Below are positions 10,070 through 19,477 of a stretch of DNA of 64,000 bases, piece by piece (position 1 is the first letter of the stretch; each line of letters opens with the position of its first letter). Source of the stretch: Aquimarina sp. Aq78. Lineage in GTDB: Bacteria; Bacteroidota; Bacteroidia; Flavobacteriales; Flavobacteriaceae. Both the position numbers and the translations under genes were made by a program. The DNA lies in the NCBI RefSeq assembly GCF_900299525.1, contig NZ_OMKA01000017.1, positions 1 to 64,000 on the forward strand, given 5' to 3'. The notes under the pieces are model-generated. The model was not told the origin of the DNA. It made no database searches and worked only from the letters and a program-made list of their open reading frames with translations.

Positions 10070-11836
10070 ATGCAACAATCATTTCTATCCAATATCAAAT
10101 ATCCATCTGATCTAAGAAAGTTATCTACTGATCAGTTACCCAAACTAGCCAGAGAACTTCGGGATTTTGTGATCAATATTGTTGCTGCTAAAGAAGGTCA
10201 TCTCGGAGCAAGTTTAGGAGTGATAGAACTTACTATTGCTCTACATTATATTTTTGACACCCCCAATGATCTTCTTGTTTGGGATGTGGGCCATCAGGCT
10301 TATCCTCATAAAATCCTTACCGGAAGAAAAGATATCTTTCATACAAATAGACAATTGGATGGTATAAGTGGGTTTCCTAAGCGTACTGAAAGTGATTATG
10401 ATACTTTTGGAGTTGGGCACTCTTCTACTTCTATTTCGGCTGTATTAGGTATGGCAATTGCATCTAAATTAAAAGGAGATATCACAAAACAGCATGTCGC
10501 AATAATTGGTGATGCTTCTATTGCTAGTGGAATGGCTTTCGAAGGACTTAATCATGCCGGAGTAACCGACACCAATATGCTGGTTATCCTTAATGATAAT
10601 GCTATCGGTATCGACCCTAGTGTAGGTGCTCTCAAAGAATACCTTACTAAAGCTAAGATCGGAGTTAGACCTAGAAAAAATAATATTATAGAGGCATTAA
10701 ATTTTAATTATTTTGGTCCTATTGACGGGCATGACTTACCTATGCTTCTCAAAACTTTAGAAAAACTAAAAACTACAAAAGGCCCAAAACTTTTACATAT
10801 TATTACCACCAAAGGAAAAGGTTTAAAACAAGCTGAAGAGGACCAGGTAAAATACCATGCTCCGGGTAAATTTGATGCTTCGACTGGGGATCTAATTTCA
10901 AAAGATAATACAGGATTACCACCTAAGTTTCAGGATGTTTTTGGGTTTACTATTCTTGAACTTGCAAGAAAAAACAAAAAGATTATAGGTATTACACCTG
11001 CAATGCCCACTGGGAGTTCTCTAAAATACATGATGGAAGAAATGCCTGATCGGGCTTTTGATGTTGGCATTGCTGAGCAACATGCGGTCACCCTTGCTGC
11101 CGGAATGGCAACACAAGGATTAATCCCATTTTGCACAATCTATTCTACTTTTTTACAACGTGCCTATGATCAGGTAATCCACGATGTAGCTTTACAAAAT
11201 TTGCCTGTTATTTTTTGTGTTGATCGTGCTGGTATTGTTGGTGCAGATGGCGCAACACACCACGGTGTTTATGATATTGCCTATCTTTCATGCGTCCCTA
11301 ATATGATTGTTGCAGCACCAGCCAATGAAATTGAGCTAAGGCATTTACTTTATACTGCTTCTTTGGGGCTAGATCACCCTATAGCGATACGATACCCCAG
11401 AGGCAGAGGGCATATTATCGATTGGGAAGTTCCTATGCAAAAACTAGAAATTGGTAAAGCAACCAGCCTAAAAAAAGGTTCTAAAATCGCTTTAGTTTCT
11501 ACAGGTACTATTGCACATAATGTAACCAAGGCCATAGAAGCTATAGAAAAAACAATTAGCCACTATCATTTTTGTTTTATAAAACCTTTAGATATTGATC
11601 TACTGAAACAAATAGTGCAGAACTATGACACCATTATTACTGTTGAAGATGGCGTTATCAAAGGTGGTTTTGGGAGTTCAATACTCGATTTTGCCAATCA
11701 GAATAATTTTAAAAACAATATTGTCGCTTTAGGTATTCCTGATCAATTTATTCATCATGGCACAGTAGATCAACTACATAACATTTGCGGGATTTCTCCT
11801 GAAAAAATTCTTAATACAATCAACACATACCTCTAA
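10070..11836 (+). CDS. dxs: 1-deoxy-D-xylulose-5-phosphate synthase
   Basis: Thiamine-diphosphate enzyme condensing pyruvate and glyceraldehyde-3-phosphate, the first step of the MEP isoprenoid pathway. The transketolase-like N-terminal half has GHLGASLGVIELTIALHY and DVGHQAYPHKILTGR, then GDASIASGMAFEGLNHAG for ThDP/Mg binding; the pyrimidine-binding half has DVGIAEQHAVTLAAGMA and the C-terminal swivel domain ends at 588. This is shorter than the ~620-residue enterobacterial enzyme but usual for Bacteroidetes. The ATG at 10070 directly follows the -7 element. The gene converges on dgt with 7 bp between stops. Confidence 0.96.
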   Translation: MQQSFLSNIKYPSDLRKLSTDQLPKLARELRDFVINIVAAKEGHLGASLGVIELTIALHYIFDTPNDLLVWDVGHQAYPHKILTGRKDIFHTNRQLDGISGFPKRTESDYDTFGVGHSSTSISAVLGMAIASKLKGDITKQHVAIIGDASIASGMAFEGLNHAGVTDTNMLVILNDNAIGIDPSVGALKEYLTKAKIGVRPRKNNIIEALNFNYFGPIDGHDLPMLLKTLEKLKTTKGPKLLHIITTKGKGLKQAEEDQVKYHAPGKFDASTGDLISKDNTGLPPKFQDVFGFTILELARKNKKIIGITPAMPTGSSLKYMMEEMPDRAFDVGIAEQHAVTLAAGMATQGLIPFCTIYSTFLQRAYDQVIHDVALQNLPVIFCVDRAGIVGADGATHHGVYDIAYLSCVPNMIVAAPANEIELRHLLYTASLGLDHPIAIRYPRGRGHIIDWEVPMQKLEIGKATSLKKGSKIALVSTGTIAHNVTKAIEAIEKTISHYHFCFIKPLDIDLLKQIVQNYDTIITVEDGVIKGGFGSSILDFANQNNFKNNIVALGIPDQFIHHGTVDQLHNICGISPEKILNTINTYL

Positions 11837-11843
11837 GCATTTT

Positions 11844-13190
11844 TTATATCTGCAATCCTTTAATCTTCTGAAATTTCAACAGCGCATTACCATCAGTTAA
11901 ACTCGCCACATAGTTACTTATTCCAATAAGACGGGTATAGAGATCTGCATTTGTATAGTCAAAATTAATGCCTTCGGCTCTCAAAATTAGCTTGTCATAG
12001 TTAGAACTCTCTTCCTTATTAAAGTTATCTGTAGCCACGCAATAGCGATCTAAAAGAGTAGCAAGAATCTCATATCCTGCAATTTCTTTTTCGGTTACTT
12101 CCTGACTTTGATAAATCTTAGCAACGCTAATTTTAATGATATCATCGATTTGAGCTTCGTATTTACTTTTGTCTATTAATGCCATATCAAAGGTTCCTGA
12201 TAATATGGCTTCTTCATGCTCGATAAAAATACTTGCTGCTTCTCCTATTAAGGTATTAATAGCTAGTGCTCTAAGATAACTTAATCGATCTGCTGTAGTA
12301 ATAAGCTTATTATATTTTGAAGTATTGATGGTATCTTTTACCAATTTGATCAAGTATTCTAAAGCATATTCTTCTTCTATCAATCCCAGATTAATACCAT
12401 CTTCAAAATCGATAATAGTATAACAAATATCATCTGCTGCCTCTACCAAAAAAGTTAATGGATGGCGGCTATAAGTAACCTCATCACCTATCTTATATTG
12501 CAATAACCCCACTTCTTCTGCTACCTCTCTAAAAAAAGAGGTATCGTTCTGAAAGTATCCAAATTTTTTATGAGCAATATGTGTCGTTGGTTTTTTAGGT
12601 AATGATTCTTTAGGGTATTTCATAAACGCTCCTAATGTCGCATAGGATAATCTAAGGCCTCCTTCTATCCCTTCGCGGGATTCTGTAAGAATTTTAAACC
12701 CATTGGCATTCCCCTCAAAATCAATCAAATCCTGATACTGCTTAGGAGTGAGTTTATCTTTATATCGGTTACCGCTTCCTGTTTTGAAGTATTCTCCTAT
12801 AGCCTTCTCCCCAGAATGCCCAAAGGGTGGGTTACCAATATCATGCGCTAATGCTGCAGCTGCAACGATAGCACCAAAATCATTAAACTGATATCCATGA
12901 ACAGCAGCAAGATGTGGATGTTTTTCTAAGATTTTCTTACCTACTACTCTACCTAAAGAACGTCCCACTACAGATACTTCGAGGCTATGTGTTAATCGTG
13001 TATGCACAAAGCTGGTTTTGGATAACGGAATAACTTGTGTTTTATCCTGTAAACTTCTAAAGGCCGAAGAGAAGATAATGCGATCATAATCGACTTCAAA
13101 ACCTAACCGGGTTTCGTCTTGCTCTTTACGTAATCTTTTATTTCTATCTCCTTGTCGTTTTAAGGACAAGAGTTGTTCCCAATTCATCAT
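11844..13190 (-). CDS. dgt: Deoxyguanosinetriphosphate triphosphohydrolase (dGTPase)
   Basis: HD-domain hydrolase that splits dGTP to deoxyguanosine and triphosphate, controlling dNTP pools. Metal-binding residues appear as HSLEVSVVGRSLG, AHDIGNPPFGHSGE and a later Asp in VEAADDICYTIIDFEDG. The 448 residues fit the long dGTPase type. A GDRN start motif (LLSLKRQGDRNKRLRKEQDETR) is the family N-terminus. It sits 5 bp after the upstream CPBP protease gene, so they probably form one operon with the zinc-ribbon protein before it. Confidence 0.93.
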   Translation of the reverse strand: MMNWEQLLSLKRQGDRNKRLRKEQDETRLGFEVDYDRIIFSSAFRSLQDKTQVIPLSKTSFVHTRLTHSLEVSVVGRSLGRVVGKKILEKHPHLAAVHGYQFNDFGAIVAAAALAHDIGNPPFGHSGEKAIGEYFKTGSGNRYKDKLTPKQYQDLIDFEGNANGFKILTESREGIEGGLRLSYATLGAFMKYPKESLPKKPTTHIAHKKFGYFQNDTSFFREVAEEVGLLQYKIGDEVTYSRHPLTFLVEAADDICYTIIDFEDGINLGLIEEEYALEYLIKLVKDTINTSKYNKLITTADRLSYLRALAINTLIGEAASIFIEHEEAILSGTFDMALIDKSKYEAQIDDIIKISVAKIYQSQEVTEKEIAGYEILATLLDRYCVATDNFNKEESSNYDKLILRAEGINFDYTNADLYTRLIGISNYVASLTDGNALLKFQKIKGLQI

Positions 13191-13195
13191 AAAAG

Positions 13196-13936
13196 TTAAA
13201 ATTCTAACAATGTGGTATAATAATAATAGTCCAAAGATAATACTATCAGGTTATGTATGAAATGAATTATCATTCCTAACCATAATGTTTTATATCTATA
13301 TCTTAAATACCCTAATAACAGTCCGAAAGGAAATATCCATAATAATGATAATACAGAAAGGTGAATTAGAGCAAAAATAAATGCCGTAAGTATAATTGTG
13401 GCTTTTGCACTTGTTATTTTATTCAATTGATTAAACAAAAATCCTCTGAAAGCTAATTCTTCAAAAATTGGCGGAAGAACGGCTACAAATAAAATTGCCC
13501 AGAATAAGGCATTTGGATAGCCAACATATTCTAGATAATAATTCTGAGATTCATCGAACAATAATACATTAACGATTTCTATTCCGTAGTAAACTAAAAA
13601 AGCAGTTATAAAAGGAGCCAAAATGATTCCTAAAAAAAGTAATACGTTGATTTTAGGAAACCTATATAATTCTATAATGTTTTTAAAATCGTAAAAGGTA
13701 AACCCCACAATAATCAAGGCAAAAATACTTTCAACAACAATCTCTTCAACTAATGTACCATCCCGATATATAAAAACAGTAACAATTAGAAATGCAAGCA
13801 TTACAACGTAAAATGCTATAACCAAATTAAGGTGTTCGCTTTTTTTTACTATTTCGGCTTTTACTGTAGCTATACCACAATTTGGACAAAAATTTACTTC
13901 ATTTTCTAAAATTGTATTACAAGCTTTACAAATCAT
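13196..13936 (-). CDS. Zinc-ribbon CPBP-family intramembrane metalloprotease
   Basis: A fusion of an N-terminal zinc ribbon (Cys3, Cys6, Cys17, Cys20) with a polytopic CPBP/Abi domain. The protease core shows EExxxR (EELAFR, 159-164), a second-motif His192 (FALIHLS) and a third His-rich helix (MIIHFIHNL, 223-230), the residues of Rce1-type glutamyl/metallo intramembrane proteases. About seven TM helices. The substrate is unknown. It follows another zinc-ribbon membrane protein by 7 bp and precedes dgt by 5 bp, so it is a middle operon gene. In the family such proteins process prenylated or bacteriocin-related peptides; here that is only analogy. Confidence 0.85.
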   Translation of the reverse strand: MICKACNTILENEVNFCPNCGIATVKAEIVKKSEHLNLVIAFYVVMLAFLIVTVFIYRDGTLVEEIVVESIFALIIVGFTFYDFKNIIELYRFPKINVLLFLGIILAPFITAFLVYYGIEIVNVLLFDESQNYYLEYVGYPNALFWAILFVAVLPPIFEELAFRGFLFNQLNKITSAKATIILTAFIFALIHLSVLSLLWIFPFGLLLGYLRYRYKTLWLGMIIHFIHNLIVLSLDYYYYTTLLEF

Positions 13937-13943
13937 ACTATAC

Positions 13944-14441
13944 TTAGTCTTTATCGTTTTGTGAAGCTGAATATACTCCTTTAATCAAAAAACTTAGTAT
14001 AATTACTTTTACAAGAATCCCTTTAAAAATGGTCATAGGTTCTACAATTGCATTTAAAGCAATCACCATTATATACAACAACAACGCAGATAATAATGCA
14101 GCAAATGGCTTATGCTGTGACCAATATGCTAAAACCAAAAATATAGCAGCTAAAATGGCACTGAAAATCAAAGTAGGTATATCTTTCAAAACGAAAAATA
14201 AAAATAATCCAGAAACAAAAAAGATTCCTGCTATCCAATACAATGTCTTTCTTGCTGATTTAATCTTCTTTTGGTCATCCTTTGTCTGACTCTTTTTCAT
14301 CACTTTATTAGCATGAAAATGTGCCTTTTCCTTTTCGTCTCCATTTTCAGGATAACCACAATTGGTACAGAATTTAGTTTCAGAATTAATTTCGGTTTCA
14401 CATTGCGAACACAATATCCGAGGAATAGTAATGTTTTCCAT
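13944..14441 (-). CDS. Zinc-ribbon membrane protein
   Basis: Unrecognised 165-residue protein. A zinc ribbon at the N-terminus (CSQCETE..., ...FCTNCGYPENG) is followed by a charged linker (KKSQTKDDQKKIKSARK) and four hydrophobic helices. The frame is open to 14489, but the added 16 residues look random, and ATG at 14441 (MENITIPRILCSQC) puts the zinc ribbon at the start as in its neighbour. It is the first gene of a probable operon with the zinc-ribbon CPBP protease and dgt. No catalytic motif is seen; it may partner the protease. Confidence 0.78.
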   Translation of the reverse strand: MENITIPRILCSQCETEINSETKFCTNCGYPENGDEKEKAHFHANKVMKKSQTKDDQKKIKSARKTLYWIAGIFFVSGLFLFFVLKDIPTLIFSAILAAIFLVLAYWSQHKPFAALLSALLLYIMVIALNAIVEPMTIFKGILVKVIILSFLIKGVYSASQNDKD

Positions 14442-14532
14442 ATAAAAAAGTATAGTAAGGTTAGTTGGGTAGGAGCCTAAAAGTAACAAAAAATCCTGAT
14501 TTTAAGAAAACGAATAATATTCTCAATAACAA

Positions 14533-14565
14533 AAAAGGGAAGTATCCTAAGAAAACTTCCCTTTT
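14533..14565 (-). terminator. Terminator of the nrdB-nrdA operon
   Basis: Stem AAAAGGGAAGT / ACTTCCCTTTT around an 11-nt loop; on the minus strand it is followed by a T-run. It lies 20 bp beyond the nrdA stop codon. Confidence 0.85.
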
Positions 14566-14584
14566 GCCCTATATAAATCTAGGT

Positions 14585-17047
14585 CTAAGACCCACACATT
14601 AAACAATCGTCTCCTTCACCTTCTTTAGATTGTGCAATGATTGCACGAAGTTCTTCTGGAGTAAGAGCTGTTCCTTCTGGTGCAACAGCTTCTTGTTTTG
14701 GTTCTTCTTTGGTTGCTTGCGCTTCCATTACTTGTGCAGCAGCTACGGCTACTTGCTCTGGTTTAGGCTCTTCTTTAGTTTCCTTTTTAAGCGTAAACTT
14801 AATTGCATCTACCGCAGATTTCGTTCTCAGGTAATACATACCCGTTTTTAATCCACTCTTCCATGCATAAAAATGCATTGAAGTTAATTTGGCCATAGTA
14901 GCACCTTCTAAGAACAAGTTTAAAGATTGAGACTGATCGATAAAATATCCTCTATGACGAGACATATCGATAATATCTTTCATACTCATTTCCCAAACAG
15001 TTTTGTACAGTTCTTTTAGATCTTGCGGAATGATATCTATATTTTGTACTGAACCATTTGCACGCATAATAGCATCCTTAAGATTATCATTCCATAATCC
15101 TAATTTCACTAAATCTTCTAATAAGTGTTTATTTACGACAATAAATTCTCCAGATAATACACGTCTGGTATAGATATTACTTGTGTACGGTTCGAATGCT
15201 TCATTGTTTCCTAAAATCTGAGAAGTAGATGCTGTAGGCATTGGTGCAACTAATAATGAGTTACGAACTCCGTTTTTAAGCACTTGCTTACGAAGTTTTG
15301 CCCAGTCCCAACGACCACTTAATTCTTCATCTTTTATTCCCCATAGGTTGTATTGAAAATCTCCTTTAGATATTGGAGAACCTTCATAAGTTTGATATGG
15401 TCCATCAGCTTTTGCTTCTTCCATAGATGCTGTTACTGCAGCAAAATATAAAGTTTCAAAAATCTCTTGGTTTAATTTCTTAGCCTCATCACTGGTAAAT
15501 GGCAAACGCAATTGGATAAATGCATCAGCCAATCCTTGCACCCCTAATCCAATTGGACGATGACGCATATTAGAATTTTCTGCTTCTTTTACCGGATAGT
15601 AATTACGATCAATTACTCTGTTCAGATTCTTAGTTACTCGTTTTGTAATCCTAAAGAGTTCTTTATGATCAAACTCTCCGTTTTTCACAAACATTGGCAA
15701 TGCAATAGATGCCAGGTTACATACGGCTACTTCATCTGGGCTAGTATATTCTAATATCTCTGTACATAAATTAGATGATCGTATAGTTCCCAGATTTTGT
15801 TGATTAGATTTGCGATTTGCAGCATCTTTATACAACATATAAGGTGTACCAGTTTCGATTTGAGATTCTAAGATTTTTTCCCAAAGCTCACGTGCTTTGA
15901 TTGTTCTTCGTCCTTTTCCTTCTGATTCAAAACGAAGGTAAGCTTCTTCAAACTCATCACTATGTATATCAAACAAACCAGGACACTCATTAGGACACAT
16001 TAAGGTCCATTCTGCATCTTCTTGTACACGTTTCATAAATAAATCCGGTACCCACATTGCATAGAATAAATCACGTGCACGCATCTCTTCTTTACCATGA
16101 TTCTTTTTCAGATCCAGAAAATCAAAAATATCAGCATGCCATGGTTCTACATATATTGCAAACGATCCTTTACGCTTTCCTCCACCCTGATCTACATAAC
16201 GAGCTGTATCATTATATACTTGTAGCATGGGCACAATACCGTTGGATGTTCCATTAGTACCGGCAATATAAGAACCTGTAGCACGTACATTATGTATAGA
16301 TAATCCTATTCCTCCAGCAGACTGAGAAATTTTTGCTGTTTGTTTAAGCGTATCATAAATACCATCAATACTATCATCTTTCATCGCCAGAAGGAAACAA
16401 GATGACATTTGCGGTTTTGGTGTTCCCGAATTAAATAATGTTGGTGTAGCGTGTGTAAAGTATTTTTTAGACATCAATTCATAAGTCTCTATAGCAGCAT
16501 CAAGATCATTAAGATGGATACCGATAGAAACTCTCATAAGCATATGTTGCGGACGTTCAGCAATTGTGCCATTGATTTTTAATAGATAAGAACGTTCTAA
16601 TGTTTTAAAACCAAAATAATCATAGCCAAAATCTCTATTGTATATAATAGTAGAATCCAGCTTTTCCTTATTAGCCATAATTACCTCATATACATCATCG
16701 GCTATCAATGGTCCTTTTTTACCGTTTCTTGGGTTTACATACTCATATAAGTCTGTAATGACTTCAGAAAAAGTTTTCTTTGTATTTTTATGTAGATTAG
16801 AAACAGAGATACGAGCTGCAAGCTTCGCATAATCAGGGTGTGTTATAGTCATTGTTGCTGCTATTTCTGCAGCCAAATTATCCAACTCACTAGTCGTTAC
16901 TCCATCATACAACCCTTCTATCACTCTCATTGCTACCTTTACAGGATCAACTAGTGGATTAAGTCCATAACATAATTTTCTTACCCTTGCGGTAATCTTG
17001 TCGAACATAATTGGTTCTTTACGCCCATCTCTTTTTACTACATACAT
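14585..17047 (-). CDS. nrdA: Ribonucleoside-diphosphate reductase, large (alpha) subunit, class I
   Basis: Catalytic subunit reducing NDPs to dNDPs with oxygen-dependent radical supply from NrdB. The 820 residues begin with an ATP-cone ([25 protein letters not shown]), the dATP feedback site, then the ten-stranded barrel with NLCTEI (active-site Asn, Cys, Glu) and [15 protein letters not shown]. The C-terminus carries the mobile thiol pair Cys815 and Cys818 (DDCLMCGS) that re-reduces the active site through thioredoxin or glutaredoxin. Before it lies a low-complexity Ala/Glu/Pro/Lys linker with two KEEPK repeats. It is transcribed after nrdB with a 370-bp spacer. Confidence 0.97.
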   Translation of the reverse strand: MYVVKRDGRKEPIMFDKITARVRKLCYGLNPLVDPVKVAMRVIEGLYDGVTTSELDNLAAEIAATMTITHPDYAKLAARISVSNLHKNTKKTFSEVITDLYEYVNPRNGKKGPLIADDVYEVIMANKEKLDSTIIYNRDFGYDYFGFKTLERSYLLKINGTIAERPQHMLMRVSIGIHLNDLDAAIETYELMSKKYFTHATPTLFNSGTPKPQMSSCFLLAMKDDSIDGIYDTLKQTAKISQSAGGIGLSIHNVRATGSYIAGTNGTSNGIVPMLQVYNDTARYVDQGGGKRKGSFAIYVEPWHADIFDFLDLKKNHGKEEMRARDLFYAMWVPDLFMKRVQEDAEWTLMCPNECPGLFDIHSDEFEEAYLRFESEGKGRRTIKARELWEKILESQIETGTPYMLYKDAANRKSNQQNLGTIRSSNLCTEILEYTSPDEVAVCNLASIALPMFVKNGEFDHKELFRITKRVTKNLNRVIDRNYYPVKEAENSNMRHRPIGLGVQGLADAFIQLRLPFTSDEAKKLNQEIFETLYFAAVTASMEEAKADGPYQTYEGSPISKGDFQYNLWGIKDEELSGRWDWAKLRKQVLKNGVRNSLLVAPMPTASTSQILGNNEAFEPYTSNIYTRRVLSGEFIVVNKHLLEDLVKLGLWNDNLKDAIMRANGSVQNIDIIPQDLKELYKTVWEMSMKDIIDMSRHRGYFIDQSQSLNLFLEGATMAKLTSMHFYAWKSGLKTGMYYLRTKSAVDAIKFTLKKETKEEPKPEQVAVAAAQVMEAQATKEEPKQEAVAPEGTALTPEELRAIIAQSKEGEGDDCLMCGS

Positions 17048-17417
17048 ACTTTTTTTTGGTTTTTAAATTTTCTTCTTAATGAAGAAGTTGATGATAATTC
17101 GTGTTACTAATTTTATAATTTGAAGGTCAAAAACTATATTTCATCTCCTTGAAATTGGATACTAAAAAGAAATCTCTACATCCAAAAATCAGAGTAATTC
17201 TATAGATAAAAAATAATAATATGACTTTCGTCCCTTTTTGTTTTTTGTGTAGCTTCTTATAAAGCTTTATCAAACTGAGCTAATCTGAATTAAACAGAAG
17301 AAATGTTTTTGATTAGCTCAGAATGAATATATCTTTATTTTAAAGTGTTTTGGATCCAACTTTCGTTGGAATGATAATCATAAGAAATCAACGTTACACT
17401 ATTAATTTTCTTTTCGA
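17048..17417. other. Long nrdB-nrdA spacer with a hairpin
   Basis: 370 bp without a gene between nrdB and nrdA on the same strand. Its main feature is the 11-bp inverted repeat at 17275-17321. An extra promoter for nrdA could lie here, but no TAnnTTTG element matches on the minus strand. Confidence 0.55.
17275..17321 (-). repeat. 11-bp inverted repeat in the nrdB-nrdA spacer
   Basis: CTGAGCTAATC (17275-17285) and GATTAGCTCAG (17311-17321) are perfect complements separated by 25 nt; an inner AAACA/TGTTT pair can extend the fold. There is no T-run on the minus strand next to it, so it is not a standard terminator; a processing or stability element is possible. Confidence 0.6.
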
Positions 17418-18395
17418 TTAAAAATCTGCATCAAAACTTATCTTATTGTCTTCCGTGTCTTTATTAAGCACCCCTGCTTTTTGATATTCTGAAACCCTTT
17501 TCTCAAAGAAATTGGTTTTACCTTGCAAAGAGATCATGTCCATAAAATCAAATGGATTTGATGTTTCATATTCTTTTTCACATCCTAATTCTACCAATAA
17601 TCTATCGGTAACAAATTCTAAATATTGAGTCATTAATTTAGAGTTCATACCTATCAAACTTACCGGAAGAGATTCTGTTATAAATTCTCTCTCTATATCT
17701 AATGCGTCTATCAGGATTTTTCTAATTCTATCTTTTGGTACTTTATTTATCAAATGTTTGTTATGAAGATGAACTGCAAAATCGCAATGTACTCCTTCAT
17801 CTCTTGAAATTAGTTCATTAGAAAATGTAAGCCCTGGCATTAATCCACGTTTTTTCAACCAGAATATAGAGCAGAACGCTCCTGAAAAGAAGATCCCTTC
17901 TACCGCTGCAAAGGCAATTAAACGTTCTGCAAAAGAATCAGATTCTATCCATTGTAATGCCCAGTCTGCTTTTTTCTTAATTGCAGGAAAATTCTCTAAT
18001 GCATTAAATAGTACATCCTTTTCTTTCTCATCCTTTACATAAGTATCGATCAATAAAGAGTATGTTTCTGAATGAATGTTTTCCATCATGATCTGGAAAC
18101 CATAGAAAAATTTTGCCTCACTATACTGTACTTCGTTTATAAAATTTTCTGCAAGATTTTCATTAACAATACCATCAGATGCAGCAAAAAATGCTAAAAT
18201 ATGTTTGATAAAATATTGTTCGTCCTCAGTAAGTTTGGTTGCCCAATCCGTAATATCCTGATGCAAATCGATCTCTTCTGCTGTCCAAAAACTAGCCTCG
18301 GATTTCTTATACCATTCCCAAATATCGTGGTGTTGGATAGGAAAAATTACGAATCGATCTTTGTTTTCTTGCAAAATAGGTTCTACGGCGCTCAT
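17418..18395 (-). CDS. nrdB: Ribonucleoside-diphosphate reductase, small (beta) subunit, class Ia
   Basis: Di-iron tyrosyl-radical subunit, oxygen-dependent. It resembles eukaryote-type R2: [11 protein letters not shown] (Asp/Glu iron ligands), [13 protein letters not shown], and [21 protein letters not shown] containing the radical Tyr and Glu/His ligands. The frame opens at 18458, but its first 21 residues are Lys-rich and unlike the family; ATG at 18395 ([15 protein letters not shown]) gives a normal 325-residue protein. First gene of the nrdB-nrdA pair. Its 398-bp upstream region has repeats that may be control sites. Confidence 0.96.
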   Translation of the reverse strand: MSAVEPILQENKDRFVIFPIQHHDIWEWYKKSEASFWTAEEIDLHQDITDWATKLTEDEQYFIKHILAFFAASDGIVNENLAENFINEVQYSEAKFFYGFQIMMENIHSETYSLLIDTYVKDEKEKDVLFNALENFPAIKKKADWALQWIESDSFAERLIAFAAVEGIFFSGAFCSIFWLKKRGLMPGLTFSNELISRDEGVHCDFAVHLHNKHLINKVPKDRIRKILIDALDIEREFITESLPVSLIGMNSKLMTQYLEFVTDRLLVELGCEKEYETSNPFDFMDMISLQGKTNFFEKRVSEYQKAGVLNKDTEDNKISFDADF

Positions 18396-18494
18396 TCTTT
18401 TTTTTTTAGCTGTTTTTTTAGAGAATTTCTTATTTCCTAAGGGTATTACAAAGATCAAAAAATAGGTTAAAAGTTCTACGGAAAGTTAACAAAC

Positions 18495-18516
18495 GTTTTC
18501 AACAAAGTTTTCAACA
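18495..18516 (+). repeat. Tandem GTTTTCAACA repeat upstream of nrdB
   Basis: Two exact copies of GTTTTCAACA start 12 nt apart (18495 and 18507). A third TTTTCAACA is at 18661-18669. The word resembles a degenerate DnaA box (TTWTCCACA), but the central CC is CA, so the factor is uncertain. Confidence 0.55.
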
Positions 18517-18561
18517 CGAAGTGAATTTGCAACAAAAATGATCTTTCACAAAAACACACAT

Positions 18562-18591
18562 AACACTTTGTTAATCAAAATATTAAGTGTT
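18562..18591. promoter_or_regulatory. Inverted repeat upstream of nrdB
   Basis: AACACTT and AAGTGTT are complementary arms 16 nt apart, about 170 bp upstream of the nrdB start. Half-sites resemble the ACAC..GTGT ends of NrdR boxes, but the spacing is larger than the 16-bp NrdR site, so this is only a candidate operator. Confidence 0.35.
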
Positions 18592-18793
18592 TTTTATAAA
18601 ATACAGATAATGTGAACATCATCTTCAAAAATCTCTTATTTTTCACTTGCTAACCGAGGTTTTTCAACAGAAAAACAAAGAAGGGAAAATGTACCTGTTT
18701 ACGGTAAACCCGTAAGCTGAAAAAACTCTTTTTTTAACAAAAAAAAGAACAAAAAAAGAGAGTTATTTATATCTAAAAATATAAAGAAGGGGT

Positions 18794-19363
18794 TTATTTT
18801 TTCAATTTTGCTGCCACGTTTTCAAGTTCTATATACCAGTCTTCTCCAAATTTTCGGATTAAAGCTTCTTTAACAAACTTATAGATTGGTACTTGAAATT
18901 CTTTACCCAATGTACAGGCATCATCACAGATTTCCCATTTGTGATAATTTACGGCAGAAAACTCGGTGTACTCTTGTACTCTAACTGGGTACAAATGACA
19001 AGATACTGGTTTTTTCCAATCAACTTCACCTTGGTTATAGGCTTCTTCGATAGCACACATAGCTGTTCCTTTTTGATCAAAAATCACATATGCACAATCT
19101 GCTCCATCAATTAGAGGTGTTTCTAATTCTCCATTAGCAGTTTTAACATGGGTTCCGTAATGTTCGATAGCCTCGACACCCTCCTTTCTCAAATAAGATT
19201 TGACGATAGGATATATCTCTTTAAGCTTAAGAGTCTCTGACTCTTCTAAGGGTGCTCCCGCCTCACCATCAATACAGCAGGCTCCTTTGCATGCAGAAAG
19301 ATTACATACAAAGTCTTTCTCTATTATATCCTCAGAAACTATGGTTTTTCCTAATTGAAACAT
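18794..19363 (-). CDS. DUF3109 family protein
   Basis: Conserved Bacteroidetes protein of 189 residues with a Cys cluster near the N-terminus (FVCNLSACKGACC) and further Cys residues downstream (CAYVIF, CAIEEA, CHLYPVR, CDDAC), a pattern seen in YkgJ/DUF3109 proteins thought to bind zinc or an iron-sulfur cluster. The reaction is unknown. The frame opens 8 codons earlier, but family members begin at M(F/I)QxGxTxVS, so I use ATG at 19363. It is divergent from marC and stands alone downstream of the nrdB control region. Confidence 0.85.
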   Translation of the reverse strand: MFQLGKTIVSEDIIEKDFVCNLSACKGACCIDGEAGAPLEESETLKLKEIYPIVKSYLRKEGVEAIEHYGTHVKTANGELETPLIDGADCAYVIFDQKGTAMCAIEEAYNQGEVDWKKPVSCHLYPVRVQEYTEFSAVNYHKWEICDDACTLGKEFQVPIYKFVKEALIRKFGEDWYIELENVAAKLKK

Positions 19364-19444
19364 GCCGCTAAGATAATTCTTATACAAGAGATTTTTTACA
19401 ATTTATTCACCTTTTTATAATACCTTTATTTAATAAAGTCTATT

Positions 19445-19452
19445 TATATTTG
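19445..19452 (+). promoter_or_regulatory. -7 element of marC
   Basis: TATATTTG matches TAnnTTTG and ends 25 bp before the marC ATG. Confidence 0.6.
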
Positions 19453-19477
19453 CTCAAATTTTTGAAACCATTTTACT

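Larger units (their letters stand above)
18396..18793. other. nrdB upstream region with repeats
   Basis: 398 bp without a gene. It holds two tandem copies of GTTTTCAACA at a 12-nt period (18495-18516), a third TTTTCAACA at 18661-18669, and an inverted repeat AACACTT...AAGTGTT (18562-18591). No clear -7 element was found on the minus strand. Confidence 0.5.

Noticed and set aside
18396..18458. Lys-rich N-terminal extension of NrdB
   Set aside because: Not part of the R2 family N-terminus; ATG at 18395 gives the expected length.
18495..18516. Tandem repeat as a replication origin (DnaA boxes)
   Set aside because: Central bases differ from the DnaA box, no dnaA/dnaN neighbours, no AT-rich unwinding pattern beyond local composition.
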